This document shows positions 1-7,656 of a DNA stretch of 45,981 nucleotides, piece after piece. Each line of letters starts with the position of its first letter. Positions within the stretch are counted from its first letter, which is position 1. Source of the stretch: Gammaproteobacteria bacterium (GTDB taxonomy: Bacteria; Pseudomonadota; Gammaproteobacteria; Chromatiales; Chromatiaceae); NCBI GenBank assembly GCA_011389885.1, contig JAABTK010000032.1, forward strand, positions 1 through 45,981, in the 5' to 3' direction. The translations under genes and the position numbers were made by a program. Below the pieces are notes generated by a model. It saw nothing but the letters and a program-made list of their open reading frames with translations, had not been told where the DNA came from and did not search any database.

Positions 1-2850
1 TGCGTGCGGGAGCTGTGGGTGCGGGGCGACCTGTACCGCCGCCGGGCGGACATCGTGGGGTTCGTCAATGGCCTGCCGCTGCTGTTCATGGAACTCAAGA
101 ACGTCAGCAAGGACATCCGGGCTGCCTACGAGCGGAACTTTAAAGATTACAAGGACACGGTCCCGCACCTGTTCCACCACAACGCGCTGGTGGTCCTGGC
201 CAACGGTGTGGATGCCAAGCTCGGCTCGGTGACGAGCCGCTTCGGGCACTTCCACGAATGGAAACGCCTGGCTGAAGAACAGCCTGCCGCGGTGGATATG
301 GAGACGCTGCTCAAGGGGGTCTGCGAGAAGACGAACTTCCTGGACATCGTGGAGAACTTCATCGCCTTCGATGACTCGGCCGGAGGGCCGAAGAAGATCC
401 TGGCCCGCAACCACCAGTTCCTGGGCGTCAACCGGGCTATCGAGGCGGTGCGCGACCGGAAGAACCGAGACGGCAAGCTCGGCGTGTTCTGGCATACCCA
501 GGGCGCGGGCAAGAGTTACTCGATGGTGATGTTTACGCGGAAGGTCCACCGCAGGCTGGGCGGGAACTTCACCTTCCTGGTGTTGACCGACCGGGACGAC
601 CTGGATACGCAAATATACAAGACCTTCGCCGGTTGCGGCGTGGTGGATCATGACCGTGACCCGTGCCGCGCGTCCAGTGGTGAGCATCTGTCCCAGTTGC
701 TGGCCCAGCACAAGTCCCACATCTTCTCGTTGATCCAGAAATTCAATCAGGACGTGGATCCGGACGAGGGCTACACGCAGCGCGACGACGTGATCGTGAT
801 CACGGACGAGGCGCACCGCACCCAGTACGGGACGCTGGCGCTCAACATGCGTAATGCACTGCCGAACGCCAGTTACATGGGGTTTACGGGCACGCCGCTG
901 TTCAAGGACGACGAAATCACCATGCGGGTGTTCGGCGGGTACATCTCGACCTATGACTTCCAGCGCGCCGTCGAGGACAAGGCCACGGTGCCGTTGTACT
1001 ACGACGCACGCGGCGACAAGCTCGGCGTGGCGGTCGGCGATTTGAATGATCGCATCGCCGAGAAGCTGGAGGAGTTGGAGACCGACGACATCGATGTGGA
1101 ACAGCGCCTGGAGCAGGAGCTGAAGCGCGACTACCACATTATCACGGCCGGCAAGCGGCTGGACCAGGTGGCCCGCGATTTCGTGCTGCACTATTCTTTG
1201 GGCTGGGAAACCGGCAAGGTCATGCTGGTCTGCATCGACAAGATCACCTGCGTGCGGATGCACAAGCTAATCGAATTCTATTGGGACCAGAAGGTGCGCG
1301 AGCTGGAAGCGGCATTGCCGTCAGCCACGGATGAGCAAGACGAGCAATATCGGCGACGGCAGATCGAGTGGATGCGCCAGACGCGCATGGCTGTTGTCGT
1401 GAGCGAGGAGCAAGGCGAGGTCGAGAAGTTCCGCAAGTGGGACCTGGATATCACGCCCCATCGCCGCCTCATCAAGGAAGGCATGGACCTGCCGGAGAGC
1501 CTGCGTCGGCTGCCGCAGTTCCGAAACATGCAAAGTCTGGCTCTGGAAGACGCCTTCAAGGAAGAGCAGCACCCGTTCCGGATCGCCATCGTCTGCGCCA
1601 TGTGGTTGACCGGTTTCGATGTGCCGAGCCTTTCGACGTTATACTTGGACAAGCCGCTGAAGGCCCACACCCTGATGCAGGCCATTGCCCGGGCGAACCG
1701 CGTGAGCGAAGGCAAGAACAACGGGATGATCGTAGACTACTGCGGCATCCTGAAGAACCTGCGAAAGGCGCTGGCGACCTTTGCCGGGACCGGCGACGGT
1801 GGTCGCGGCGGCGAGGGCGGCGAAACCGAACCAGCCAAGCCGGACGAGGAACTGCTGGCCGACCTGGCCGAGGCTATTGCTCTCGTGCGCGGGTTCCTCG
1901 ATGAACGCAGCGCGTCAGTGGACAACATCATCACGCAAACTGGATTTGCCCGCAATGCAGCAATTCTTGCCGCCAAGGAAGCCGCCAACGAGAACGATGA
2001 GACGCGGAAGCGCTTCGAGGTGATGGGCCGCGCCGTGTTCACGAAATTCAAGGCGTGCATCACCGTCGAGGGTGTCAATGCCCATCGTGCCGACTACGAT
2101 GCCATTAATGTGGTCTATAAAAGCCTACAGCAGGATCGTGAGAAGGCGGATATTACCGACATCATCCGGCAACTGCATCAGGTAGTTGATGAGGCCATTA
2201 ACACTCAACCGGGTCAGCTAGGAGAGGATTCTGAGGCCTACGACATCAGTAAGATCGATTTCGATAAACTTCGACAGGAGTTTGAGCGGACCCCAGCGAA
2301 GCGGACAACCGTGCAAAATCTAAAGTCAGCCATCGAACAGCGTCTCCAAAGACTGCTCAAGCAGAACCCGCTGCGCACGGATTTCCAGAAGCACTACGAA
2401 GATATTGTCGCGGAATACAACCGTGAGAAGGATCGAGTGACCATTGAGAAGACCTTCGAGGCACTGCTGCAGCTCATGGGTGAGATGAGCGATGAGGAGA
2501 GCCGTGCGGTTCGTGAAGGCCTCGACGAAGAGTCATTAGCGGTGTTTGACCTTCTAAAGAAGCCGGACCTGTCGCCTGGGGAGATCAAGCACATCAAGGA
2601 CGTGGCCGTCGAACTGCTGGAGACGCTCAAGGCCGAAAAGCTGCGCGTGGACCATTGGACCGGCAAGGAGGCCACCCGCGATGCGGTTCGCCTGACCATT
2701 CGGGACTTCCTGTGGAGCGAGTCAACGGGTCTTCCTGTGGACCAATATACTGAGGATGACGTGCAGACACGCGCGGAAGAGGTCTACGGACATGTGTATC
2801 GTGTCTATCCGACGCTGCCGTCGCCGTACTATGAAACGCAAGCGGCATGA
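1..2850 (+). CDS. hsdR: Type I restriction endonuclease subunit R, 5'-partial
   Basis: ATP-dependent translocase and nuclease subunit of a type I restriction-modification enzyme; it cuts DNA lacking the host methylation pattern. The frame is open from the first base, so the true start lies outside the window. Counting the GTG at 4 as residue 1, the PD-(D/E)xK nuclease motif is D16...E30-L-K32. SF2 helicase motifs follow: Walker A GAGKS near residue 170, DEAH at about 268, GFTGTP at about 293-298 and QAIARANR at about 559-566. The C-terminal coupling domain looks complete and ends naturally at a TGA. Roughly 50-80 N-terminal residues are missing compared with the family. The matching hsdM/hsdS would be upstream; the only such sequences here are the decayed pieces near 19 kb. 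Confidence 0.95.
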   Translation, partial: CVRELWVRGDLYRRRADIVGFVNGLPLLFMELKNVSKDIRAAYERNFKDYKDTVPHLFHHNALVVLANGVDAKLGSVTSRFGHFHEWKRLAEEQPAAVDMETLLKGVCEKTNFLDIVENFIAFDDSAGGPKKILARNHQFLGVNRAIEAVRDRKNRDGKLGVFWHTQGAGKSYSMVMFTRKVHRRLGGNFTFLVLTDRDDLDTQIYKTFAGCGVVDHDRDPCRASSGEHLSQLLAQHKSHIFSLIQKFNQDVDPDEGYTQRDDVIVITDEAHRTQYGTLALNMRNALPNASYMGFTGTPLFKDDEITMRVFGGYISTYDFQRAVEDKATVPLYYDARGDKLGVAVGDLNDRIAEKLEELETDDIDVEQRLEQELKRDYHIITAGKRLDQVARDFVLHYSLGWETGKVMLVCIDKITCVRMHKLIEFYWDQKVRELEAALPSATDEQDEQYRRRQIEWMRQTRMAVVVSEEQGEVEKFRKWDLDITPHRRLIKEGMDLPESLRRLPQFRNMQSLALEDAFKEEQHPFRIAIVCAMWLTGFDVPSLSTLYLDKPLKAHTLMQAIARANRVSEGKNNGMIVDYCGILKNLRKALATFAGTGDGGRGGEGGETEPAKPDEELLADLAEAIALVRGFLDERSASVDNIITQTGFARNAAILAAKEAANENDETRKRFEVMGRAVFTKFKACITVEGVNAHRADYDAINVVYKSLQQDREKADITDIIRQLHQVVDEAINTQPGQLGEDSEAYDISKIDFDKLRQEFERTPAKRTTVQNLKSAIEQRLQRLLKQNPLRTDFQKHYEDIVAEYNREKDRVTIEKTFEALLQLMGEMSDEESRAVREGLDEESLAVFDLLKKPDLSPGEIKHIKDVAVELLETLKAEKLRVDHWTGKEATRDAVRLTIRDFLWSESTGLPVDQYTEDDVQTRAEEVYGHVYRVYPTLPSPYYETQAA

Positions 2851-3012
2851 AACGGAAAAGGGCTAACAAGAGAGGTGAAGCGTACACAGGGTATGTCACA
2901 GGCCGGATGGCAACAAAGGGGCCAGGCAACAAAGAAACCATGGGTGTCCCCGCTTTTCGTTTCGCTTTGGGTGTCCTCGCTTTCTCGCTCGCTTTCTCGC
3001 TCTGGTCGTAGA

Positions 3013-3146
3013 GGCCGTGGTCATCCATCCGGCCAATACCCTGAAATAAGTATGTTAGATAGGTCGCGTTGGCGCGTAGAATCCACCGCTTACGGCGGCG
3101 CGTTCGTCCTGAGCGGCCTAAGGTGGTCGGAACGATGATCAAGGCC
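3013..3146 (+). mobile_element. 134-bp MITE, copy 1
   Basis: Non-autonomous element found twice in this window. It starts GGCCGTGGTCATCCATCC and ends GATGATCAAGGCC. Its ends form imperfect terminal inverted repeats of about 23 bp. It is flanked by an exact 8-bp direct repeat, GTCGTAGA (3005-3012 and 3147-3154), read as the target-site duplication. Copy 2 (33678-33811, inverted) has the same length and differs at only five positions. It encodes no transposase, so it would need one supplied in trans. Eight-base duplications are known in IS66, ISL3 and IS1595 families; I cannot assign the family. Confidence 0.85.
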
Positions 3147-3304
3147 GTCGTAGAAAACATGGGTGTCCCCGCTTTTTTCCAGACCTCGGGGCAGGCGGAT
3201 GCACTGGCGCTTATCCCCTTATACGGTTTCAGGTTCCGGGGCGTCGGTGCGCCGACATGATCGCTAGCCTGCACGCCCCAGTGTGACTCCCAGTGTGACC
3301 GAGG

Positions 3305-3325
3305 GGCCCGCATTTCATCCGGGCC
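3305..3325 (-). terminator. Possible terminator of the GH13 gene
   Basis: Perfect 6-bp GC stem GGCCCG / CGGGCC with a 9-nt loop, about 10 nt past the stop codon of the minus-strand phosphorylase gene. There is no clear U-tract, so an intrinsic terminator is only plausible. Confidence 0.35.
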
Positions 3326-3334
3326 TGGGGACGC

Positions 3335-5080
3335 TTACCCCGGACCGGGGTAGGCATAGGTTCGCGCCTCGCCCGCGGCGGGGCTGTGATGAATGGTGAA
3401 ACCGTGGTCCTCCAGATCGGCCTTCAAGGTGACGGTGTCGCCCGCGCGGGACCAGGTCATCTCCAGCGCGTTCGCCGGGGTGTCGCCGACCTGCAAGACG
3501 CCGTCGAAGGCCGGTGCGCTGTTGCGCAGGCGCATCATCTCCAGTTGATCGAGCACCACGGCGCGCCGCAGGCCCGCCTCGACCATGTCATCGCTCAGGG
3601 TGGTGCGATTGATCTCCTTGTGGCCGGCGGCGCCGCCCCGGTCCGCCGCGGCATAGTCGTTCTTCCCGGCGAAGAGGTCCAGGTACCAGACCTGGGGGAT
3701 GCCGGGCATGAAGAGCTGGATCGCCCGCGCCAGGCGCAGCTTCTGTTCGTCCTCGCCCAGGGCGCTGAAGTAGGTGGCGTTGACCTGGTAATAGGCGATC
3801 TTCTTGCCGTCCGGACCGAACAGGTTCTTCACCCGACCGCCGCGTTCGAGCACGCGCTCTACGATGGCCTCGATCTCGGCCTTCTCCAGCAGTCCGGCCT
3901 GGTAGCCTTCCTCGGTCTCGAAACCGTCCAGGTCGAGCACCGGGATGCCGTCGTGGCAGCCCAGCATGTTCACGGTGTGGATGCCCTGGCTCTGGATCTC
4001 GTCGATCCAGCGCAGCAGATAGGTGTTGCGCCCTTGGTCCAACGCATCCAGCAGCAGGCCAGGCAGGAAGAAGTCGTAAATCCGGTATCCGGCCTCTGCA
4101 ACGGCGTTGTGCAGGTGCTTGCCGTACTGGGCGTGGATCTCGGGCAGCAGGGTCAGGTCGTTCGCCTCGGCCATGCCCTTGAGGCGGTCGAGGTATTCCC
4201 AGGTGCCGGGGGTGTTAAAGAAGTTGCTCAGCCCCGGCTGTTTGTGCAGATAGGCGAAGGCATCCAGGCGGATCAGCTTGCCGCCGAAATCGGCCAGCCG
4301 CTTCAGGGTCTCCGCGTAGAACGCCCACACCGCCTCCGATTCCGCGTTGAGGTCCATTTGGCCCAGGTAGCGGCGCTTGGATTCGACGATGTCGATAATC
4401 TGCGGCAGGTAGTCCTGAAAAGGCCCCAAATCGACATCCCGGAAGTCCTCGCCGGCGTCGATCCGTGCGTTGACCTTGTGGATAATCCTTTGCCGCTCCT
4501 CCTCGGGGATGATACGGAGGTGCCGCACATCGAGAGGCTCCAGGCCGCGATAGTTGATCTGTTGATAGAAGGTGTTCCAGTAGGGGCGTTCGGAGCCGTC
4601 GGGAAAGCGCACGAACAGAATGGGGAGCCCCGGCTTGCGCATGAACAGCCGATCCAGGTGGGCCTGGTTGGGGACGATAGACCCCTCGTCGCTCATCTCG
4701 CCCTCGCCTTCCCAAAACTTGTTCCAGTCGATGAAGAAGTCGCGATAGCGCGATTGATCGCCCTTTTGCAGCATGTCGAGAAACTGCGGAGAACGCACCG
4801 AGAGGTGATTCAGCACCAAATCGAACTTGAGCACGATCCCCAGCCGCTTCAGGGCCTGTAGATCCGCCTCCGAGACCAGCTCCTCATTGAGTTCGTAGCG
4901 GTTGATGGAAAAGCCCCGGTCCAGGTCGCTCTGGAAGAAGGTGGGCAGGATATAGAACAGCGAGAAGACGCCCTGAAACTCGGGGCGCTGCAACAGCGAG
5001 ACGGTATCACTCAGCCTGCTGCCAATGCTGTCCGGGTAGGCATTGAACAGGACACCATTCGGCAATGATCGATCTGACAT
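3335..5080 (-). CDS. GH13 sucrose-phosphorylase-like enzyme (GH13_18 type)
   Basis: 581-residue alpha-glucan-family enzyme resembling sucrose phosphorylase, which converts sucrose and phosphate to glucose-1-phosphate and fructose. Conserved (beta/alpha)8 motifs are visible: DLVLNHLS at 87-94, the nucleophile in IRLDAFAY (D273), the acid/base in LLPEIHAQYG (E314) and the transition-state stabiliser in CHDG (H376-D377). There is no signal peptide, so it is cytoplasmic. It is longer than classic sucrose phosphorylases (about 480-505 residues), with extra sequence around 185-245. The acceptor could therefore be another compound, such as sucrose 6-phosphate, glucosylglycerate or glucosylglycerol, all used by relatives. 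It lies 21 nt downstream of selO and is probably co-transcribed with it. Confidence 0.85.
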   Translation of the reverse strand: MSDRSLPNGVLFNAYPDSIGSRLSDTVSLLQRPEFQGVFSLFYILPTFFQSDLDRGFSINRYELNEELVSEADLQALKRLGIVLKFDLVLNHLSVRSPQFLDMLQKGDQSRYRDFFIDWNKFWEGEGEMSDEGSIVPNQAHLDRLFMRKPGLPILFVRFPDGSERPYWNTFYQQINYRGLEPLDVRHLRIIPEEERQRIIHKVNARIDAGEDFRDVDLGPFQDYLPQIIDIVESKRRYLGQMDLNAESEAVWAFYAETLKRLADFGGKLIRLDAFAYLHKQPGLSNFFNTPGTWEYLDRLKGMAEANDLTLLPEIHAQYGKHLHNAVAEAGYRIYDFFLPGLLLDALDQGRNTYLLRWIDEIQSQGIHTVNMLGCHDGIPVLDLDGFETEEGYQAGLLEKAEIEAIVERVLERGGRVKNLFGPDGKKIAYYQVNATYFSALGEDEQKLRLARAIQLFMPGIPQVWYLDLFAGKNDYAAADRGGAAGHKEINRTTLSDDMVEAGLRRAVVLDQLEMMRLRNSAPAFDGVLQVGDTPANALEMTWSRAGDTVTLKADLEDHGFTIHHSPAAGEARTYAYPGPG

Positions 5081-5101
5081 CGGGTTACACCTTTGGCGGC
5101 T

Positions 5102-6520
5102 TCAGGTGCCGCAAAACGTCTGCAGGATCCGTTCTCCCTCACCGGGCGGCTCGGCGTAGGCGGCGAATCGGGGCTGTTGCGTGTAGGGTCTTTGCAAGAC
5201 CAGGAGCAGCTCCTGAAATACCGACATATCGCCTTGTATGGCGGCGTCGATGGCCCGCTCCACCTGATGATTGCGCGGGATGAACAGCGGATTGACGGCG
5301 TTCATGCCCTCGCGCACTTGTTCCTTCGTCGGTGATTGCCTGGCCAGGCGCTGCTTCCATCGGGTCTCGAACTCGCCGAACCCGGCGCCGTCCTCGCTCC
5401 ACAGGCGATCCGCCAGCCGGCGGAAGCTCAGGGTATAGTCGAGGCGGTTTTCCTCCAAATGCCCCAGCCAGTCCATCACCAGTTGGTCATCCCCCGCCTC
5501 GACGGACTCGAGCCCCAGTTTCGGGGCCATGAACGCCAGGTAGAACGACCTGAACTGCGGCTCGAAATCCGCCAGCACGGATTCGAAAGCGGGCTTGTCG
5601 TCCGCGATGCGCAGCAGGGCCTCGGCCAGGCGGGCCAGATTCCACTGGGCGATCCCCGCCTGGGCCCCATAGGCATAGCGGCCGTCCCGGTCGATGGAAC
5701 TGAACACCTTGTCGAACTCGAACTCATCCAGGAAGGCGCAGGGGCCGTAGTCGATGGTCTCGCCGGAAATGGCCATATTGTCGGTGTTCATCACGCCGTG
5801 GATAAAGCCCAGCGCCATCCACTGGGCCACCAGCCTCGCCTGCCGCTGCGCCACCGCGCGGAAGAACGCCAAGGCGGGAGACTCGGCCCCGGCGGCCTCG
5901 GGGACATGCCGCTCGATGGCATAATCCAGCAACGCCCGCAGGGCCTCGCGGTCCCGCCGCACGGCGAAATACTCGAAGGTGCCCACCCGAATATGACTGG
6001 CCGCCACCCGGGTCAGGATGCCGCCCGGCAACGCGGTCTCCCGCCGCACCCGCTCCCCGGTGCTGACCGCCGCCAGGGCGCGGGTGGTGGGCGCCCCGAA
6101 GCGATGCATCGCCTCGCTGACCACATACTCCCGAATCACCGGCCCCAGCGCCGCACGGCCGTCGCCATTGCGGGAGAACGGCGTCCGCCCCGAACCCTTG
6201 AGCTGGATGTCGTAGGGTCTGCCGTCCTCACGGTTCGTCAGCTCCCCCAGCAGCAAGGCCCGTCCATCCCCCAGCTGCGGCACGAAATTCCCGAACTGAT
6301 GCCCCGCATAGGCCAGCGCGATGGGCTCGGACCCCGGCAGAAGCTGATTGCCGCCGAACCACCGAGCGACCAGCTCCGGGTCCTCTTCCAGCCCGCCCAA
6401 TCCGAGCTGTTCCGCCAGCGGGCGATTCCAAACCAGCAGCAGCGGATCCGGCGAACCCGCCGGGTCCTGCCGGGCGTAAAACCGATCCGGCAGTCTGGTG
6501 TAGGAGTTGGTGATGTTCAT
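5102..6520 (-). CDS. selO: SelO/YdiU pseudokinase protein adenylyltransferase
   Basis: 472-residue SelO family protein. Family members transfer AMP from ATP to Ser/Thr/Tyr of target proteins and are linked to redox stress. Hallmarks seen: YAGHQFGNFVPQLGDGRA (71-88), DIQLKGSGRTPFSRNGDGR (104-122) with the nucleotide-binding lysine K108, the SEAMHRFGAPTTRALA segment, and the catalytic HGVMNTDNM...DYGPCAF region near 240-265. The protein ends FCGT, keeping a cysteine near the C-terminus where some homologues carry a redox Cys/Sec pair. The start ATG (6518-6520) lacks a strong Shine-Dalgarno but gives the family N-terminus (MNITNSYTRLPDRFYAR). First gene of a likely two-gene operon with the phosphorylase. 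Confidence 0.95.
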   Translation of the reverse strand: MNITNSYTRLPDRFYARQDPAGSPDPLLLVWNRPLAEQLGLGGLEEDPELVARWFGGNQLLPGSEPIALAYAGHQFGNFVPQLGDGRALLLGELTNREDGRPYDIQLKGSGRTPFSRNGDGRAALGPVIREYVVSEAMHRFGAPTTRALAAVSTGERVRRETALPGGILTRVAASHIRVGTFEYFAVRRDREALRALLDYAIERHVPEAAGAESPALAFFRAVAQRQARLVAQWMALGFIHGVMNTDNMAISGETIDYGPCAFLDEFEFDKVFSSIDRDGRYAYGAQAGIAQWNLARLAEALLRIADDKPAFESVLADFEPQFRSFYLAFMAPKLGLESVEAGDDQLVMDWLGHLEENRLDYTLSFRRLADRLWSEDGAGFGEFETRWKQRLARQSPTKEQVREGMNAVNPLFIPRNHQVERAIDAAIQGDMSVFQELLLVLQRPYTQQPRFAAYAEPPGEGERILQTFCGT

Positions 6521-6547
6521 CGAAAGTCACTACCAATGAGAAGGCCG

Positions 6548-6573
6548 CTTGCCCGGTTCTGAGAGGGGGCAAG
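6548..6573. promoter_or_regulatory. 7-bp inverted repeat upstream of selO
   Basis: CTTGCCC (6548-6554) and GGGCAAG (6567-6573) form a perfect inverted repeat with a 12-nt spacer, about 30 nt upstream of the selO start. It may be an operator or a leader hairpin; there is no further support. A smaller GCGCT/AGCGC hairpin at 6655-6667 lies between it and the end of the binding-protein gene. Confidence 0.3.
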
Positions 6574-6721
6574 TATCAACGGGCGTCAGGCTGAGATAGG
6601 GCGGCGCCGGCGGAAAACCAAGCGGCAAACGGAGGAAACAAACATCCCCCTATCGCGCTGGAAGCGCCTGTCCCACTCGAAACCCCCGCTCCTGCTAGCG
6701 TGCCGAGACGCGCCGTAGGGC

Positions 6722-7573
6722 TTATTCGACGTAAAAATCCGCCAGTCCCATCTCCCGCAACGGCTGGTAATCTTCCAGTGTCGCCGCGCCAATCCGCTTC
6801 ATCGGCACCGCTTGCAGCAGTCTCTGGCCCGCCGGGGTCTCGCCCAGTTTCAGCAGCGCATTCAGCACCTTGCCCCGGTCCGCTTGCGGTACGCGGGGGT
6901 GGACGGCGATGGGATGGGGGGCGACCTTGGCGGTTTGGTAGAGCACGCGCAGCTTGTCTCTGAGTTCCGGCTTTTGTTGTTCCAGGGTCTTTTGCACGCC
7001 GCCTCCCGCATCCGTCAATCCCATGGCCACGTTCAGGTAGACCGAGCTGTGGCTGCGCACATAGCGGGGTTCGATCTCGATCTTGAACTGGCGCGCGAAC
7101 TCGGCGCGGGGGATCAGCGCCGCGCCCAGGGCGTTGGGGGCGGGGAAGGCGACGCGTTTGCCCGCCAGATCCGCCACGGATTGCAGCGGCGAGTCCTTTT
7201 TCACCACGATAATGCCGTAGAGCTGGCGTCCCACATCCCGCGCCAACGGCAGGTATCCCTCGACGTCGTGGGCCACCAGCATGTGGTAGGGATTCATGTA
7301 GGCGAAATCGAAGCGCCCCGTGCTGAAGCCGTCCTCGAAGGCGGGGATGTCGGGAGAGCCTGCCAGTTCGAGGCGAACCCCGCTCTCCGCCTCGACCGCC
7401 TCCAGGATCGGCGTCCACGCGTCGTGCAGTCGCCGCTGATCGAACTGCGGCACCACGCCCAGGGAATAGGCGGGTTGCGCGGACAGACCCGAGCCGCTCA
7501 ACAGCAGCCACAAGACGAGGATCAGGCCGGTGCGGGCGGCGATGTTTGTCTTGAGGCCGGTTGGCTTTGCCAT
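6722..7573 (-). CDS. Periplasmic phosphate/phosphonate-type binding protein (PhnD-like)
   Basis: 283-residue exported solute-binding protein. An N-terminal hydrophobic signal (residues about 13-32, ending GSGLSAQP) precedes a type II periplasmic-binding fold. Family signatures: LGVVPQFDQRRLHDAWTPILEAVE, the DFAYMNPYHMLV ligand-pocket stretch, and LAGKRVAFPAPNALGAALIPRAEF. Classic members feed phosphonate or phosphite ABC importers, but no permease or ATPase is present. The gene is divergent from, and only 83 bp away from, a membrane hybrid sensor kinase. By analogy with TorT-TorS arrangements it may serve as the ligand-sensing partner of that kinase (inference). The start is the ATG giving the signal peptide with a charged n-region. 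Confidence 0.85.
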   Translation of the reverse strand: MAKPTGLKTNIAARTGLILVLWLLLSGSGLSAQPAYSLGVVPQFDQRRLHDAWTPILEAVEAESGVRLELAGSPDIPAFEDGFSTGRFDFAYMNPYHMLVAHDVEGYLPLARDVGRQLYGIIVVKKDSPLQSVADLAGKRVAFPAPNALGAALIPRAEFARQFKIEIEPRYVRSHSSVYLNVAMGLTDAGGGVQKTLEQQKPELRDKLRVLYQTAKVAPHPIAVHPRVPQADRGKVLNALLKLGETPAGQRLLQAVPMKRIGAATLEDYQPLREMGLADFYVE

Positions 7574-7588
7574 GCGTACTCCATCACA

Positions 7589-7629
7589 ACTTGTTAGACT
7601 GCAACAAGTGTAAAGCTTATCACTTACAC
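7589..7629. promoter_or_regulatory. Nested inverted repeats in divergent promoter region
   Basis: Between the divergent binding-protein and sensor-kinase genes lie two overlapping palindromes. ACTTGTT (7589-7595) pairs with AACAAGT (7603-7609), 7-bp arms and a 7-nt spacer. GTGTAA (7608-7613) pairs with TTACAC (7624-7629). The location and AT content make them candidate operator sites controlling both directions. No regulator can be named. Confidence 0.45.
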
Positions 7630-7656
7630 GACCGCGCTTCTAATCGGGATCCCGCC

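Larger units (their letters stand above)
2851..3334. other. Gene-free spacer with MITE and short direct repeats
   Basis: No convincing gene. The stretch holds a 134-bp MITE (3013-3146). It also holds copies of the string TGGGTGTCCCCGCTTTT near 2940 and 3160, with a degenerate one near 2965, a CTTTCTCGCTCG-type direct repeat just before the MITE, and a tandem CCCAGTGTGAC pair at about 3280-3300. The open frames here have no family resemblance and run through the repeats. The pattern looks like an accumulation site for small mobile sequences between two converging genes. Confidence 0.6.

Noticed and set aside
2627-3313. Minus-strand frame through MITE copy 1
   Set aside because: Open only because of the element; the same peptide string appears at copy 2, showing it is repeat-derived.
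3386-4861. Open frame antisense to the GH13 gene
   Set aside because: Low-complexity shadow; catalytic motifs are on the minus strand.
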